64,000 bases of DNA from Paracoccaceae bacterium (GCA_027489375.1 JAIXZW010000004.1:1-64000), one strand, 5' to 3'. Shown: positions 47,741-56,780, counted from the stretch's first letter. Made by a program: numbers and translations. Notes: generated by a model not told the origin, from the sequence alone.

Positions 47741-48017
47741 CCCGCGCGGCGTCAAGGTCGAGCCTTCCGCCCCCCTCGTTTCCGACGAGTCCGGCGATCT
47801 TGCTGCGAAGCCTGTCAACCCGTGTCCTTTCATCGACCAAAAGCCAGAGCGCCCGCCGCAATTCCAGCACCGCGCGTTCCGCCGCCTGCACCTCGGCAGG
47901 TCGCCCCGTCTCGAGCTGCTCTATCGCCAGCGCCATCCGTGCGGCCACCCTGTCGAACAGGCTTGCCACCAGGGCATCCAGCGCCTCCGGCGCGTCATCC
48001 TCCGCGCCATGATCCAT
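47688..48017 (-). CDS. GTA small terminase subunit (g1)
   Basis: 109 aa, mostly helical: FDRVAARMALAIEQLETGRPAEVQ and LELRRALWLLVDERTRVDRLRSK. It has the gp1 character of RcGTA, where the small terminase lacks specific cos/pac recognition, consistent with random packaging. ATG at 48017 is preferred over a TTG at 48032. First gene of the GTA operon. Confidence 0.85.
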   Translation of the reverse strand: MDHGAEDDAPEALDALVASLFDRVAARMALAIEQLETGRPAEVQAAERAVLELRRALWLLVDERTRVDRLRSKIAGLVGNEGGGRLDLDAARDEIGRRLAGLRAAGGGG

Positions 48018-48064
48018 GCGTTCCGTCCCCAAGCCCCCCGCGCCGCAAGGCGGTGCAAAAGGAA

Positions 48065-48094
48065 AAGCGGCCCCGGGTTTTCCCCTGGCCGCTT
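48065..48094 (-). terminator. Terminator-like hairpin between mltG and GTA g1
   Basis: AAGCGGCC (48065-48072) pairs with GGCCGCTT (48087-48094), with a further GGG/CCC pair around a TTTT loop. Minus-strand downstream sequence is TTCCTTTTGC. It lies 112 bases after the mltG stop and about 48 bases before g1, so it may terminate mltG and/or attenuate GTA transcription. Confidence 0.65.
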
Positions 48095-48163
48095 GCCCAC
48101 CTCTATCAGCATGTCACAACAGATACCTTGGACCGCACGCCGCGTCAAGGTGAAAATCCTTCT

Positions 48164-48204
48164 TTAACAACGCGTTACCGCACGCAGCTTTAACGCTTTG
48201 TCAA
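48164..48204. promoter_or_regulatory. Two CtrA-like boxes upstream of the GTA operon
   Basis: TTAA-CAACGCG-TTAC (48164-48178) and TTAA-CGCTTTG-TCAA (48190-48204) each match the TTAA-N7-TTAA CtrA consensus at 7 of 8 positions, with 26 bases between them. CtrA is needed for GTA expression in R. capsulatus; whether it binds here directly is not known. Confidence 0.5.
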
Positions 48205-48205
48205 C

Positions 48206-49378
48206 TCAGTCCTGCACGCCCGACGCCTCGGCCCCCGCCTTGGCTTCGATCTCGCGCCACTTCACCACGTTCTTCTGGTGCTCGTCCAGCGTCTTGGCAA
48301 AGGCATGACCGCCGGACCCGTCAGCCACGAAGAACAGGAAATCCGTCTTCTCGGGGTTCAGCGCCGCCTCGATCGACAACCGCCCCGGATTGGCAATCGG
48401 CGTCGGCGGCAGCCCGTCGATGACATAGGTGTTATAGGGCGTCTCGCGCCGCAACTCGCTCTGCCGCAGCCCGCGCCCCAGCACGCCCTCGCCCTTGGTG
48501 ATGCCGTAGATCACCGTGGGATCGGTCTGCAAACGCATCCCCTGCTCGATCCGGTTGATGAAGACCGAGGCCACGCGCTTGCGCTCTTCCGCGATCCCCG
48601 TCTCCTTCTCGACGATCGAGGCCATGACCATCGCCTCCTCGGGCGTGTCATAGGGCAGCCCCTCGGCGCGGGTGGCCCACAACTCGGCCATCACCGCCGC
48701 CTGCCGCTTGGCCATCTCGGCCAGCAACTCGGCACGGTCCGCCCCGCGCTCCACCTCGTAGCTGTCGGGCGCAAGCGTCCCCTCGGCAGGCACCGCCGCA
48801 ATCTCGCCGCTCAGGAAATCGGCCCGCTTCAGGGCATCGACCACCTGCCAGCTCGTCACCCCTTCGGCCAGCGTAACCCGCCAGCGGATATCATCCGCTT
48901 CGGCCACATCGACATAGGCACTCGGCGCGGCCTCGGCTGCGGGATCGAACTTCACCACTTCGACGTAACGGTTCGTCGCCGCATCCAGCTCGCGCAACAC
49001 CACCTCGGCGCTTGCCACGCCGATGCGGTAATTCACCTCGCGCCCGCAGGTCGACTGCCCGCTTGACGTCAGATCCTCCAGCACCGTCTCCATCGAAGCC
49101 TTCGCCCCGATGAGGTAGGAGCCGAACTTCAATCCGCCCGCCTTGCCCGAATACTCCGCCCCGATGCGGAAGATGCGCGCGTCACTGACCGCCCCGCGCT
49201 CTTCCAGCGCCCGGCTCACCGCCGACAGCGAATCCCCCTTTTCGACACGGAAACAGATCGCCTCGGCCAGCGGCCCCGGCCCCGTGAACTGCTCGCGCCC
49301 CCAGCCTAAAGCGACCACCATCGCCACGAGGACCACGATGAACAGCGTCAGCGCATTCGAGGCGACCGATTTCCACAT
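48206..49378 (-). CDS. mltG: Endolytic murein transglycosylase MltG
   Basis: 390 aa. One N-terminal membrane helix (ALTLFIVVLVAMVVALGWG), a LysM-like/YceG domain, and the catalytic region MVMASIVEKETGIAEERKRVASVFINRIEQGMRLQTDPTVIYG with the essential Glu. It releases glycan strands from nascent peptidoglycan. The start shares a base with the fabF stop (TGATG), so it is translated from the fab operon. Confidence 0.93.
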   Translation of the reverse strand: MWKSVASNALTLFIVVLVAMVVALGWGREQFTGPGPLAEAICFRVEKGDSLSAVSRALEERGAVSDARIFRIGAEYSGKAGGLKFGSYLIGAKASMETVLEDLTSSGQSTCGREVNYRIGVASAEVVLRELDAATNRYVEVVKFDPAAEAAPSAYVDVAEADDIRWRVTLAEGVTSWQVVDALKRADFLSGEIAAVPAEGTLAPDSYEVERGADRAELLAEMAKRQAAVMAELWATRAEGLPYDTPEEAMVMASIVEKETGIAEERKRVASVFINRIEQGMRLQTDPTVIYGITKGEGVLGRGLRQSELRRETPYNTYVIDGLPPTPIANPGRLSIEAALNPEKTDFLFFVADGSGGHAFAKTLDEHQKNVVKWREIEAKAGAEASGVQD

Positions 49379-50640
49379 CAGCCCGTCACCTTGCCCAGCA
49401 CCAGCGAGGCGTTCGTCCCCCCGAACCCGAAGGAATTGGACAGCGCCACGTCGATCTTGCGCTTCACCGCCTTGTTCGGCGCAAGGTCAAGCTTCGGCGC
49501 GACCGCGGGGTTATCAAGGTTGATCGTCGGCGGCGCCACCTGATCGCGGATCGCCAGCACGCAGAAGATCGCCTCCACCGCGCCCGCAGCCCCCAACAGA
49601 TGCCCGATGGAGGATTTGGTCGAAGACATCGTGGCCTTGCCCGCGGCGTCGCCCATCAGCCGCTCCACCGCGCCAAGCTCGATGGTATCGGCCATCGTGC
49701 TCGTGCCATGCGCGTTGATGTAATCAATATCCGACGGTTGCAGCCCCGCCCGCTTCAGCGCGGCGCTCATCGACCGGAACCCGCCATCGCCATCCTCGGA
49801 CGGTGCCGTGATGTGATAGGCATCGCCCGACAGGCCATAGCCCAGCACTTCGGCGTAGATCTTCGCGCCCCGCGCCTTGGCGTGCTCGTATTCCTCCAGC
49901 ACCACCACGCCCGCGCCCTCGCCCATGACGAAGCCGTCACGGTCGGCGTCATAGGGACGGCTCGCCTTGGCCGGATCATCCGCCCGCTTGGTGGACAGCG
50001 CCTTGCAGGCGTTGAAACCCGCGATCCCGATCTCGGAAATCGGGCTTTCCGCCCCGCCCGCGACCATCACATCCGCATCGCCCCACTGGATCAGCCGCGC
50101 CGCGTCGCCGATGGCATGCGCTCCCGTCGAACAGGCCGTGACGACCGCATGGTTCGGCCCCTTGAAGCCGAAACGGATGCTAACCTGCCCCGAGATAAGG
50201 TTGATCAGCGCGCCGGGAATGAAGAAGGGCGACACCCGCTTCGGCCCCTTCTCCTTGATCAGGACGGCGGTTTCGGCAATCGAGGTCAGCCCCCCGATCC
50301 CCGACCCGATCATCACGCCCGTGCGCTGGCGGCTTTCCTCGTCCTCAGGCTCCCAGCCCGAATCCTTCACCGCCTGAACCGCGGCGGCCATGCCGTAAAG
50401 GATGAAGTCATCCACCTTGCGGCGGTCCTTCGGCTCCATCCAGTCATCGGGGTTGAACGTCCCGTCCGACCCGTCCCCGAACGGAATCTCGCAGGCATAC
50501 TGCGTCACCACGTTCGACGCATCGAACCGCGTGATCGGCCCCGCACCGGATTTGCCCGCAATCAACCGGCTCCAGGTTTCCTCGACTCCGCAAGCCAGCG
50601 GCGTGACCATCCCCAGACCCGTTACAACGACACGACGCAT
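49378..50640 (-). CDS. fabF: 3-oxoacyl-[acyl-carrier-protein] synthase II
   Basis: 420 aa condensing enzyme. Catalytic Cys in VVTACSTGAHAIGDAARLI, His residues in INAHGTSTMADTIELGAVE and SSTKSSIGHLLGAAGAVE. N-terminal MRRVVVTGLGMVTPLACGVEETW fits FabF. GGGAGAGACGGA precedes the start at 50640. It is downstream of acpP, separated by a terminator-like hairpin. Confidence 0.95.
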   Translation of the reverse strand: MRRVVVTGLGMVTPLACGVEETWSRLIAGKSGAGPITRFDASNVVTQYACEIPFGDGSDGTFNPDDWMEPKDRRKVDDFILYGMAAAVQAVKDSGWEPEDEESRQRTGVMIGSGIGGLTSIAETAVLIKEKGPKRVSPFFIPGALINLISGQVSIRFGFKGPNHAVVTACSTGAHAIGDAARLIQWGDADVMVAGGAESPISEIGIAGFNACKALSTKRADDPAKASRPYDADRDGFVMGEGAGVVVLEEYEHAKARGAKIYAEVLGYGLSGDAYHITAPSEDGDGGFRSMSAALKRAGLQPSDIDYINAHGTSTMADTIELGAVERLMGDAAGKATMSSTKSSIGHLLGAAGAVEAIFCVLAIRDQVAPPTINLDNPAVAPKLDLAPNKAVKRKIDVALSNSFGFGGTNASLVLGKVTG

Positions 50641-50773
50641 TCCGTCTCTCCCGGCAAGTGGCGTTCTTTCCCGCGGTGATACACGGGGGTTTCCCCCCGC
50701 GCAACATGCGCCACCCGCCCTCCCCCCCGAACCGCCCGCCAACCGCCACCCGCAAGCCACAACCGCAAAGCAA

Positions 50774-50797
50774 AAGGGCGCCCCGAGGGACGCCCTT
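50774..50797 (-). terminator. Terminator after acpP
   Basis: On the minus strand AAGGGCG...CGCCCTT (7 bp, loop of 10) is followed by TTGCTTTG. It lies 25 bases after the acpP stop, probably partial, giving higher acpP than fabF levels. Confidence 0.7.
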
Positions 50798-50822
50798 CGC
50801 TATAGACCCTGTCCCGATGGGA

Positions 50823-51056
50823 TCAGGCGGCTTCCGAGATGAACTTCACCGCGTCGCCAAAGGTCTGGATGGTTTCGGCAGCGTCATCCGGGATCTCGAT
50901 GCCGAACTCTTCCTCGAAAGCCATGACCAGCTCGACCGTGTCGAGGCTGTCCGCGCCCAGATCGTCGATGAACGAGGCGTTCTCTGTCACCTTGTCCTCT
51001 TCGACGCCAAGGTGCTCGACGACGATCTTCTTAACGCGTGCGGCGATGTCGCTCAT
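50823..51056 (-). CDS. acpP: Acyl carrier protein
   Basis: 77 aa with the phosphopantetheine Ser37 in [13 protein letters not shown]; acidic, typical AcpP. Start [10 protein letters not shown], with AAAGAGGAAGAG upstream. Carries acyl chains for FabD/F/G and other enzymes. Confidence 0.97.
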   Translation of the reverse strand: MSDIAARVKKIVVEHLGVEEDKVTENASFIDDLGADSLDTVELVMAFEEEFGIEIPDDAAETIQTFGDAVKFISEAA

Positions 51057-51215
51057 GGTCTCTTCCTCTTTCCGTTGCGGGGAAACGTCCCGTTTTTGGT
51101 CTCTACCCCGCGTTCCACGGGACGGCGCGGGTTTGCTCCCAAGCCGGTTCGTCGCGCCTATAGCAAGGGCGGCATCACAAGGCAAACGCTTTCCATGACG
51201 GAAAGCCGCCCCCTG

Positions 51216-51953
<738 letters not shown>

Positions 51954-52106
51954 ATATTCCTCCACTCAAGGGGTTTTGCCCCCTCCTAGCAGCAAGCCCC
52001 GCGCTTTGCCACCCGAACCCGATCGCGCGCGTGCCGCGCAAGCCACCCCCTCGCGCCGGAGGCGCGAGGCCGAGGGGGCGTTCCGCCCCCAACGGGCCGC
52101 AAGCGG

Positions 52107-52188
52107 CCCTCCCCCCTGAGGATATTTATTGAACAGATGAAAGCAGCCCCGCTTCATCTGTTCGGCAAATATCCTCGGGGGGTGAGGG
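52107..52188. repeat. Composite inverted repeat, copy B
   Basis: Arms 52118-52144 and 52151-52176 (GAGGATATTT...GATGAAAGC and GCTTCATC...AAATATCCTC) are complementary with few mismatches. Flanking hairpins lie left (GGGCCGC-AA-GCGGCCC near 52094; GGGGGCG-TTC-CGCCCCC near 52075) and right (GGGGC-GAA-GCCCC near 52186). Same design as copy A but with a different, still self-complementary, inner stem. Confidence 0.75.
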
Positions 52189-52221
52189 GCGAAGCCCCGA
52201 GGGGGGTCCGAGGGCCCCCCT

Positions 52222-52241
52222 GATTTTTCGCAAGAAAAATC
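52222..52241 (-). terminator. GATTTTTC/GAAAAATC hairpin after fabD
   Basis: A perfect 8-bp stem with a GCAA loop begins two bases after the fabD stop. AT-rich stems are unusual in this genome; T-tract absent, so a stabilising 3' hairpin is as likely as a terminator. Confidence 0.5.
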
Positions 52242-52242
52242 G

Positions 52243-53175
52243 TCAGCCCTTGGCCGCGACCACATCCTCGGGCGTGCCGACCGCACGGGTCACTGCCTCC
52301 TTGGCGATGCGCTTGATCATGCCCGACAGCGCCTTGCCCGCGCCGATCTCCCAGAATTCGGTGACGCCCGCGCCTTCCATCCAGATCACGGATTCGCGCC
52401 AGCGCACCGACCCCGTCACCTGCGCGACCAGAAGGTCGCGGATGCGGTCCGGCTCCGTCACAGCCTCGGCCCGCACGTTGACCACGACCGGCACGACGGG
52501 CTTTTCCACCACGACCGCCGCCAGGGCCTCGGCCATGCGATGCGCGGCGGGCTGCATCAGCGCGCAATGGAAGGGGGCCGACACGGGCAGAAGCAGCGCG
52601 CGCTTGGCGCCCTTGGCCTTGGCGATCTCCAAGGCCCGCTCCACCGCGCCCTTATGGCCCGACACCACCACCTGCGCGGGGTCGTTGTCATTCGCCGCCT
52701 GACACACCTCGCCCTGCGCCGCTTCCGCCGCCACTTCGGACGCCGCCGCGAAATCGAGGCCGAGCAGCGCCGCCATCGCCCCCACGCCCACCGGCACCGC
52801 CTCCTGCATGGCAAGCCCGCGGATCCGCAGCAGCCTTGCCGTATCCGCCAGCCCCAGCGCCCCCGCCGCGCAAAGCGCCGAATATTCGCCCAGGGAATGC
52901 CCCGCCACGAAAGCGGCATGCGAGGCCACCGTAATCCCCTCCGCCTCGAGCGCCTTCACCGCCGCGATGGACGTGGCCATAAGCGCGGGCTGCGCGTTCT
53001 GCGTCAGCGTCAACGCCTCGATCCCGCCCTCCCAGATCAGGGCCGAAAGCTTCTCTCCCAAAGCCTCGTCCACCTCGTCGAACACGGCGCGTGCTGCCGG
53101 ATAGGCCTCGGCCAGCGCTTTGCCCATGCCGATGGTCTGCGCCCCCTGACCGGGGAAAACGAATGCGCGGCTCAT
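52243..53175 (-). CDS. fabD: Malonyl-CoA:ACP transacylase
   Basis: 310 aa. Start MSRAFVFPGQGAQTIGMGKAL; active-site Ser in FVAGHSLGEYSALCAAG; His region in PVSAPFHCALMQPAA. It loads malonyl groups on ACP. AGGAGAGGA lies upstream of the ATG at 53175. First gene of the fabD-fabG-acpP-fabF-mltG order on the minus strand, with a repeat element between fabD and fabG. Confidence 0.95.
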   Translation of the reverse strand: MSRAFVFPGQGAQTIGMGKALAEAYPAARAVFDEVDEALGEKLSALIWEGGIEALTLTQNAQPALMATSIAAVKALEAEGITVASHAAFVAGHSLGEYSALCAAGALGLADTARLLRIRGLAMQEAVPVGVGAMAALLGLDFAAASEVAAEAAQGEVCQAANDNDPAQVVVSGHKGAVERALEIAKAKGAKRALLLPVSAPFHCALMQPAAHRMAEALAAVVVEKPVVPVVVNVRAEAVTEPDRIRDLLVAQVTGSVRWRESVIWMEGAGVTEFWEIGAGKALSGMIKRIAKEAVTRAVGTPEDVVAAKG

Positions 53176-53371
53176 ATGCGGTCCTCTCCTGTTGGTGCCA
53201 CAGGGATTACCCCGCCCCGCCCCGCCGCGCAACGCCGCCCGCACCGGGGCGTTGCAGAGGCGCAACGCAGGGCGGCGAAGATCGCCCTTCACGCTTTCCT
53301 AAGACCTCGGGGCTAAACGCCAAGCCAAGCCCATCCGTTCTTGCGCAAGTATCAACTCCGGACCAGTGCCC

Positions 53372-54820
53372 ATGTATCCAAACGATCTTGCCCCGCACGG
53401 CGCGGCCCTCACGGGCGGGCCTGCGCTTCCCCGACAGCCCGACAGGTCGCGCGAAGCCATCCGCGACATCGCGGAAAACACCGGCTCGCTGGTCGTCGAC
53501 CTCGCCGATACCGCGGGACACATCGACGACATCGACACCAGCCTGACGCGTCAGGCCAGCACGATGGCCGAAATGATGGAACAGGTCGCCATCATCGCCC
53601 GCGTCAACGGTGCCGTCCTCTCGGCCGTGGGCACCGTCAACGCAGCCACCGACAGCGCCCGCACCACCGTCCGCGGGGGCGAGGCGAAGATCGCCGCCGC
53701 CATCCGCGACGTGGCCGCGCTCGCCGACTCGGTCGGGGGCTTCGGCGACCGGACGGGCAAGCTGTCGGACGCGCTCGATCAGGTCGCACGGGTCGCCGCC
53801 GACATCTACGCCATCGCCCGCATGACCAACCTCCTCGCGCTCAACGCCTCCATCGAAGCCGCCCGCGCAGGGCAGGCCGGTCGCGGCTTCATGATCGTCG
53901 CGCAAGAGGTGAAACGCCTCTCCGCCCGCACCGCCGAAGCGACCGGGGAAATCGACCGGACGCTCGACGCCCTCGGCGGCCAGATCAAGGCGATGGCGGA
54001 AATGGGTGCCAGTGCCGTCGAACAGGCGGGCAAGGTCCGGCGCGACACCGCCGAACTCACCGCCGCGATGCAGGAAATCGACGGCGCGATCGACCGCGTG
54101 GCAGGCGAACAGGACAGCATCGCCGAAGCGGTTGGCCGGTCAGATCACGCGATCCGCCAGGCCGACGCGGGCTTCAAGGGGCTGTCGCAAGGGCTGGCCC
54201 TCACCGCCGAAAGCCTGCACGGGGCACGCAACCGCATCGCCTCGCTCATTCCGGCGGGGGAAAAGCTCGTGGGGGCCTGCGCCCGCCTCGGCGTCGAAAC
54301 CGTCGACAGCCGCTACATCGCCGCCGCACAGGACATCGCCGCCGCCATTTCCGCCGCGTTCGAGGCGGAGATCGCCGCGCAGCGCATCACCTTTGCCGAC
54401 CTCTTCGACCGCACCCTCACCCCCGTGCCGAACACCGACCCGCAGCAATTCCTCGCTCCCGTGACCGCCGTGACCGACCGCGTCCTGCCCGCGCTGATCG
54501 AACCGGCGCTGGACCTGTCCGCCGATGTCGTCTTCTGCGCGGCGGTGGACACGAACGGCTACCTGCCCACGCACAACCGCAAATTCTCGGCCCCGCCGCG
54601 GCCGCATGATCCGGTCTGGAACCTTGCCAACTGCCGCAACCGCCGCATCTTCGCCGATCGCGTCGGCCTTGCCGCGGGCCGCCACACCCTGCCCTTCCTC
54701 TTGCAGGCCTACCGCCGCGACATGGGCGGCGGCACCTTCGTGATGATGAAGGACGTCTCCGCCCCGATCATGGTGCAGGGACGCCACTGGGGCGGATTGC
54801 GTCTGGCCTATCGCGCCTGA
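53372..54820 (+). CDS. Soluble methyl-accepting chemotaxis-type protein
   Basis: 482 aa without membrane segments. The signalling hairpin tip is MTNLLALNASIEAARAGQAGRGFMIVAQEV near residues 150-180, flanked by long heptad helices; the C-terminal about 150 residues form a separate sensory-like domain (DVVFCAAVDTNGYLPTHN; DMGGGTFVMMKDVSAPI) often seen in alphaproteobacterial cytoplasmic receptors. No cheA/cheW nearby. Start ATG 53372 is preferred over GTG 53366. The signal sensed is unknown. Confidence 0.83.
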   Translation: MYPNDLAPHGAALTGGPALPRQPDRSREAIRDIAENTGSLVVDLADTAGHIDDIDTSLTRQASTMAEMMEQVAIIARVNGAVLSAVGTVNAATDSARTTVRGGEAKIAAAIRDVAALADSVGGFGDRTGKLSDALDQVARVAADIYAIARMTNLLALNASIEAARAGQAGRGFMIVAQEVKRLSARTAEATGEIDRTLDALGGQIKAMAEMGASAVEQAGKVRRDTAELTAAMQEIDGAIDRVAGEQDSIAEAVGRSDHAIRQADAGFKGLSQGLALTAESLHGARNRIASLIPAGEKLVGACARLGVETVDSRYIAAAQDIAAAISAAFEAEIAAQRITFADLFDRTLTPVPNTDPQQFLAPVTAVTDRVLPALIEPALDLSADVVFCAAVDTNGYLPTHNRKFSAPPRPHDPVWNLANCRNRRIFADRVGLAAGRHTLPFLLQAYRRDMGGGTFVMMKDVSAPIMVQGRHWGGLRLAYRA

Positions 54821-54860
54821 CCCGCTTGCCTGCGGCCACCGGGCATGGAACACCCGCCCG

Positions 54861-55292
54861 ATGGCCCTGCACGACCGCCCCGCCCTGCGCCGCATCCTTT
54901 ACGCCTCCTCGTTCGAGGGCGGCGGCATCCTCATGTCGACCGCCCTCCTCCTCCTCATGGCCGAAACCTCGGCGGGCGGCTCCTTCGTCTTCTCCGCCCT
55001 CTGCTCCACCGTCGCCATGCTCTGGAACCTCGCCTTCAACGCCATGTTCGAGGCGTGGGAGGCCCGCCAGCCCACCCGTGGCCGCAGCCTTGCCCGCCGC
55101 AGCGCCCATGCGCTTCTGTTCGAAGCGGGGCTGCTGCTCGCCCTTCTGCCCATCACCGCATGGTGGTTCGCCGTGCCGGTCCTGACAGCCCTCGCCTTTG
55201 AGGCGGTGCTGATCATCGCCTTCCTGATCTACACCTGGGCCTTCACCTGGGCCTTCGACCGCCTCTTCGGCCTGCCCGCCTCCGCCCGCTGA
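54861..55292 (+). CDS. PACE-family multidrug/polyamine efflux protein (BTP domain)
   Basis: 143 aa with four membrane helices in two similar halves. Halves begin RRILYASSFEGGGILMSTALLL and RRSAHALLFEAGLLLALLPITAWW, each with the RR...FE signature of the AceI/PACE family, and the first repeat ends NLAFNAMFE, the second YTWAFTWAFDRLFG. PACE proteins export biocides and short diamines by proton exchange. The ATG at 54861 follows the chemotaxis gene by 40 bases. Confidence 0.83.
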   Translation: MALHDRPALRRILYASSFEGGGILMSTALLLLMAETSAGGSFVFSALCSTVAMLWNLAFNAMFEAWEARQPTRGRSLARRSAHALLFEAGLLLALLPITAWWFAVPVLTALAFEAVLIIAFLIYTWAFTWAFDRLFGLPASAR

Positions 55293-55301
55293 GCCCGCGC
55301 T

Positions 55302-55329
55302 TGCATCCCCGCCGCCTTTCTGTATAAGG
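55302..55329 (+). promoter_or_regulatory. Sigma-70-like promoter of rpsF operon
   Basis: TTGCAT (55302-55307) and TATAAG (55324-55329) are separated by 16 bases. It precedes the S6:S18-like leader and lies about 108 bases before the rpsF start. Confidence 0.6.
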
Positions 55330-55336
55330 CCGCATC

Positions 55337-55391
55337 CTTTCCGCATAACCACGAACCGGCGCAGCCTCTCGTGGACGGGCGGCGGAAAGGC
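55337..55391 (+). promoter_or_regulatory. S6:S18-binding-like leader of rpsF
   Basis: CCTTTCCGC (55337-55345) pairs with GCGGAAAGG (55383-55391), enclosing CCACGA/TCGTGG (55350-55355 with 55370-55375) whose loop starts ACCGG. This resembles the known S6:S18 ribosomal-protein leader, in which the S6-S18 complex binds a CCG-containing bulge to repress rpsF-rpsR. Confidence 0.5.
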
Positions 55392-55436
55392 GAAATGCCC
55401 GTCCTATGAAATGCGCTTACATGAACTGGAGCATAC

Positions 55437-55886
55437 ATGCCGCTTTACGAGCATGTTTTCATTGCGCGTCAGGACCTGTCCAACACGCAAGCCGAAGGCC
55501 TCATCGAACACTTCTCGACCGTCCTCTCGGACAACGGCGGCAAAGTCGTCGAGCACGAGTATTGGGGCGTCAAGACGATGGCCTACAAGATCAACAAGAA
55601 CCGCAAGGGCCACTATGCCCTGCTCAAGTCGGACGCTCCCGCGTCGGCCGTGCAGGAAATGGAACGCCTGATGCGCCTGCATGACGACGTGATGCGCGTG
55701 CTGACCATCAAGGTCGACACCCATGCCGAAGGCCCGTCGGTCCAGATGCAGAAGCGTGACGACCGTGACCGCGGCGACCGCCCCGAGGGTGGCTTCGGCG
55801 GTGGCGAACGCCGCGAGCGCAGCTTCGGCGACCGCCCCGAACGTCCCGCAGGCGACCGCGGTGATCGCGGCGGCTTCCGTCGTTGA
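55437..55886 (+). CDS. rpsF: 30S ribosomal protein S6
   Basis: 149 aa. Core S6 fold (LYEHVFIARQDLSNTQAEGLIEHF ... GVKTMAYKINKNRKGHYALL) plus a 40-residue Arg/Gly/Asp-rich C-terminal tail (DDRDRGDRPEGGFGGGERRE), longer than in E. coli and usual for Rhodobacterales. First gene of rpsF-rpsR-rplI. Confidence 0.96.
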   Translation: MPLYEHVFIARQDLSNTQAEGLIEHFSTVLSDNGGKVVEHEYWGVKTMAYKINKNRKGHYALLKSDAPASAVQEMERLMRLHDDVMRVLTIKVDTHAEGPSVQMQKRDDRDRGDRPEGGFGGGERRERSFGDRPERPAGDRGDRGGFRR

Positions 55887-55906
55887 TCGGTAGGAAAGGA
55901 TAAACC

Positions 55907-56134
55907 ATGGCCAACAAACCGTTTTTCCGCCGCCGCAAGGTTTGCCCCTTCTCGGGCGACAATGCTCCTGCGATCGACTACAAGGACGTGCGCCTTCTGC
56001 AGCGCTACGTCTCCGAGCGTGGCAAGATCGTGCCGTCGCGCATCACCGCAGTCTCGGCCAAGAAGCAGCGTGAACTGGCGCAAGCCATCAAGCGCGCCCG
56101 CTTCCTCGCCCTGCTGCCCTACGCCGTGAAATAA
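55907..56134 (+). CDS. rpsR: 30S ribosomal protein S18
   Basis: 75 aa, Lys/Arg-rich: [40 protein letters not shown]. It binds S6 and 16S rRNA. The ATG follows AGGAAAGGAT; 20 bases after rpsF. Confidence 0.97.
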   Translation: MANKPFFRRRKVCPFSGDNAPAIDYKDVRLLQRYVSERGKIVPSRITAVSAKKQRELAQAIKRARFLALLPYAVK

Positions 56135-56146
56135 GGAGAGACCCCA

Positions 56147-56719
56147 ATGCAAGTCATCCTCCTTCAGCGCGTGGCCAAGCTCGGCCAGATGGGCGAAGTC
56201 GTGAACGTCAAGGACGGCTACGCCCGCAACTACCTGCTGCCGCAGGGCAAGGCGCTCCGCGCCAACGAAGGCAACATCAAGTCCTTCGAAGCCAAGAAAG
56301 CCCAACTCGAAGCTCAGAACCTCGAAACCAAGAAAGAAGCTGAAGTCGTCGGCACCAAGCTCGACGGCCAGACCTTCGTGGTGATTCGTTCCGCTTCCGA
56401 CGCCGGCGCTCTCTACGGCTCCGTCACCACCCGTGACGCGGCCGACGCGGCAACCGAAGCCGGCTTCACCGTGAACCGTGCGCAAGTCGTCCTCGATCGT
56501 CCGATCAAGGATCTCGGCCTGCACACCGTCTCGGTCGTGCTGCACCCGGAAGTGACCGTCAAGGTCACGCTGAACGTCGCCCGTTCGCCGGAAGAAGCCG
56601 AACTGCAAGCCTCGGGCAAGTCGATCCAGGAACTCGCCGCCGAAGCCGAAGCCGCCGCCGATTTCGAAATCGCGGAACTCTTCGACGACATGGGCTCTGC
56701 GGCCTCCGAAGACGCCTGA
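56147..56719 (+). CDS. rplI: 50S ribosomal protein L9
   Basis: 190 aa. N-terminal L9 domain [36 protein letters not shown], long linking helix, C-terminal domain with [16 protein letters not shown]. Has an acidic C-terminal extension ([15 protein letters not shown]) beyond the E. coli length of 149. A terminator follows. Confidence 0.97.
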   Translation: MQVILLQRVAKLGQMGEVVNVKDGYARNYLLPQGKALRANEGNIKSFEAKKAQLEAQNLETKKEAEVVGTKLDGQTFVVIRSASDAGALYGSVTTRDAADAATEAGFTVNRAQVVLDRPIKDLGLHTVSVVLHPEVTVKVTLNVARSPEEAELQASGKSIQELAAEAEAAADFEIAELFDDMGSAASEDA

Positions 56720-56747
56720 TCCCACCGGATCGGTCAAGAACCAAAAG

Positions 56748-56780
56748 ACCGCGCAGGGGCAACCTTGCGCGGTTTTTCTT
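56748..56780 (+). terminator. Terminator of rpsF-rpsR-rplI
   Basis: ACCGCGCA-GGGGCAACCT-TGCGCGGT forms an 8-bp stem followed by TTTTTCTTT, 29 bases after the rplI stop. Confidence 0.88.

Noticed and set aside
33951-48017. Active prophage
   Set aside because: No integrase, repressor, replication, lysis or attachment sites; gene set and order are those of a gene transfer agent.
53176-53371. Regulatory RNA or gene between fabD and the chemotaxis gene
   Set aside because: Only a weak GCGTTGC/GCAACGC inverted repeat near 53250 and low-complexity GC runs were seen; nothing specific.
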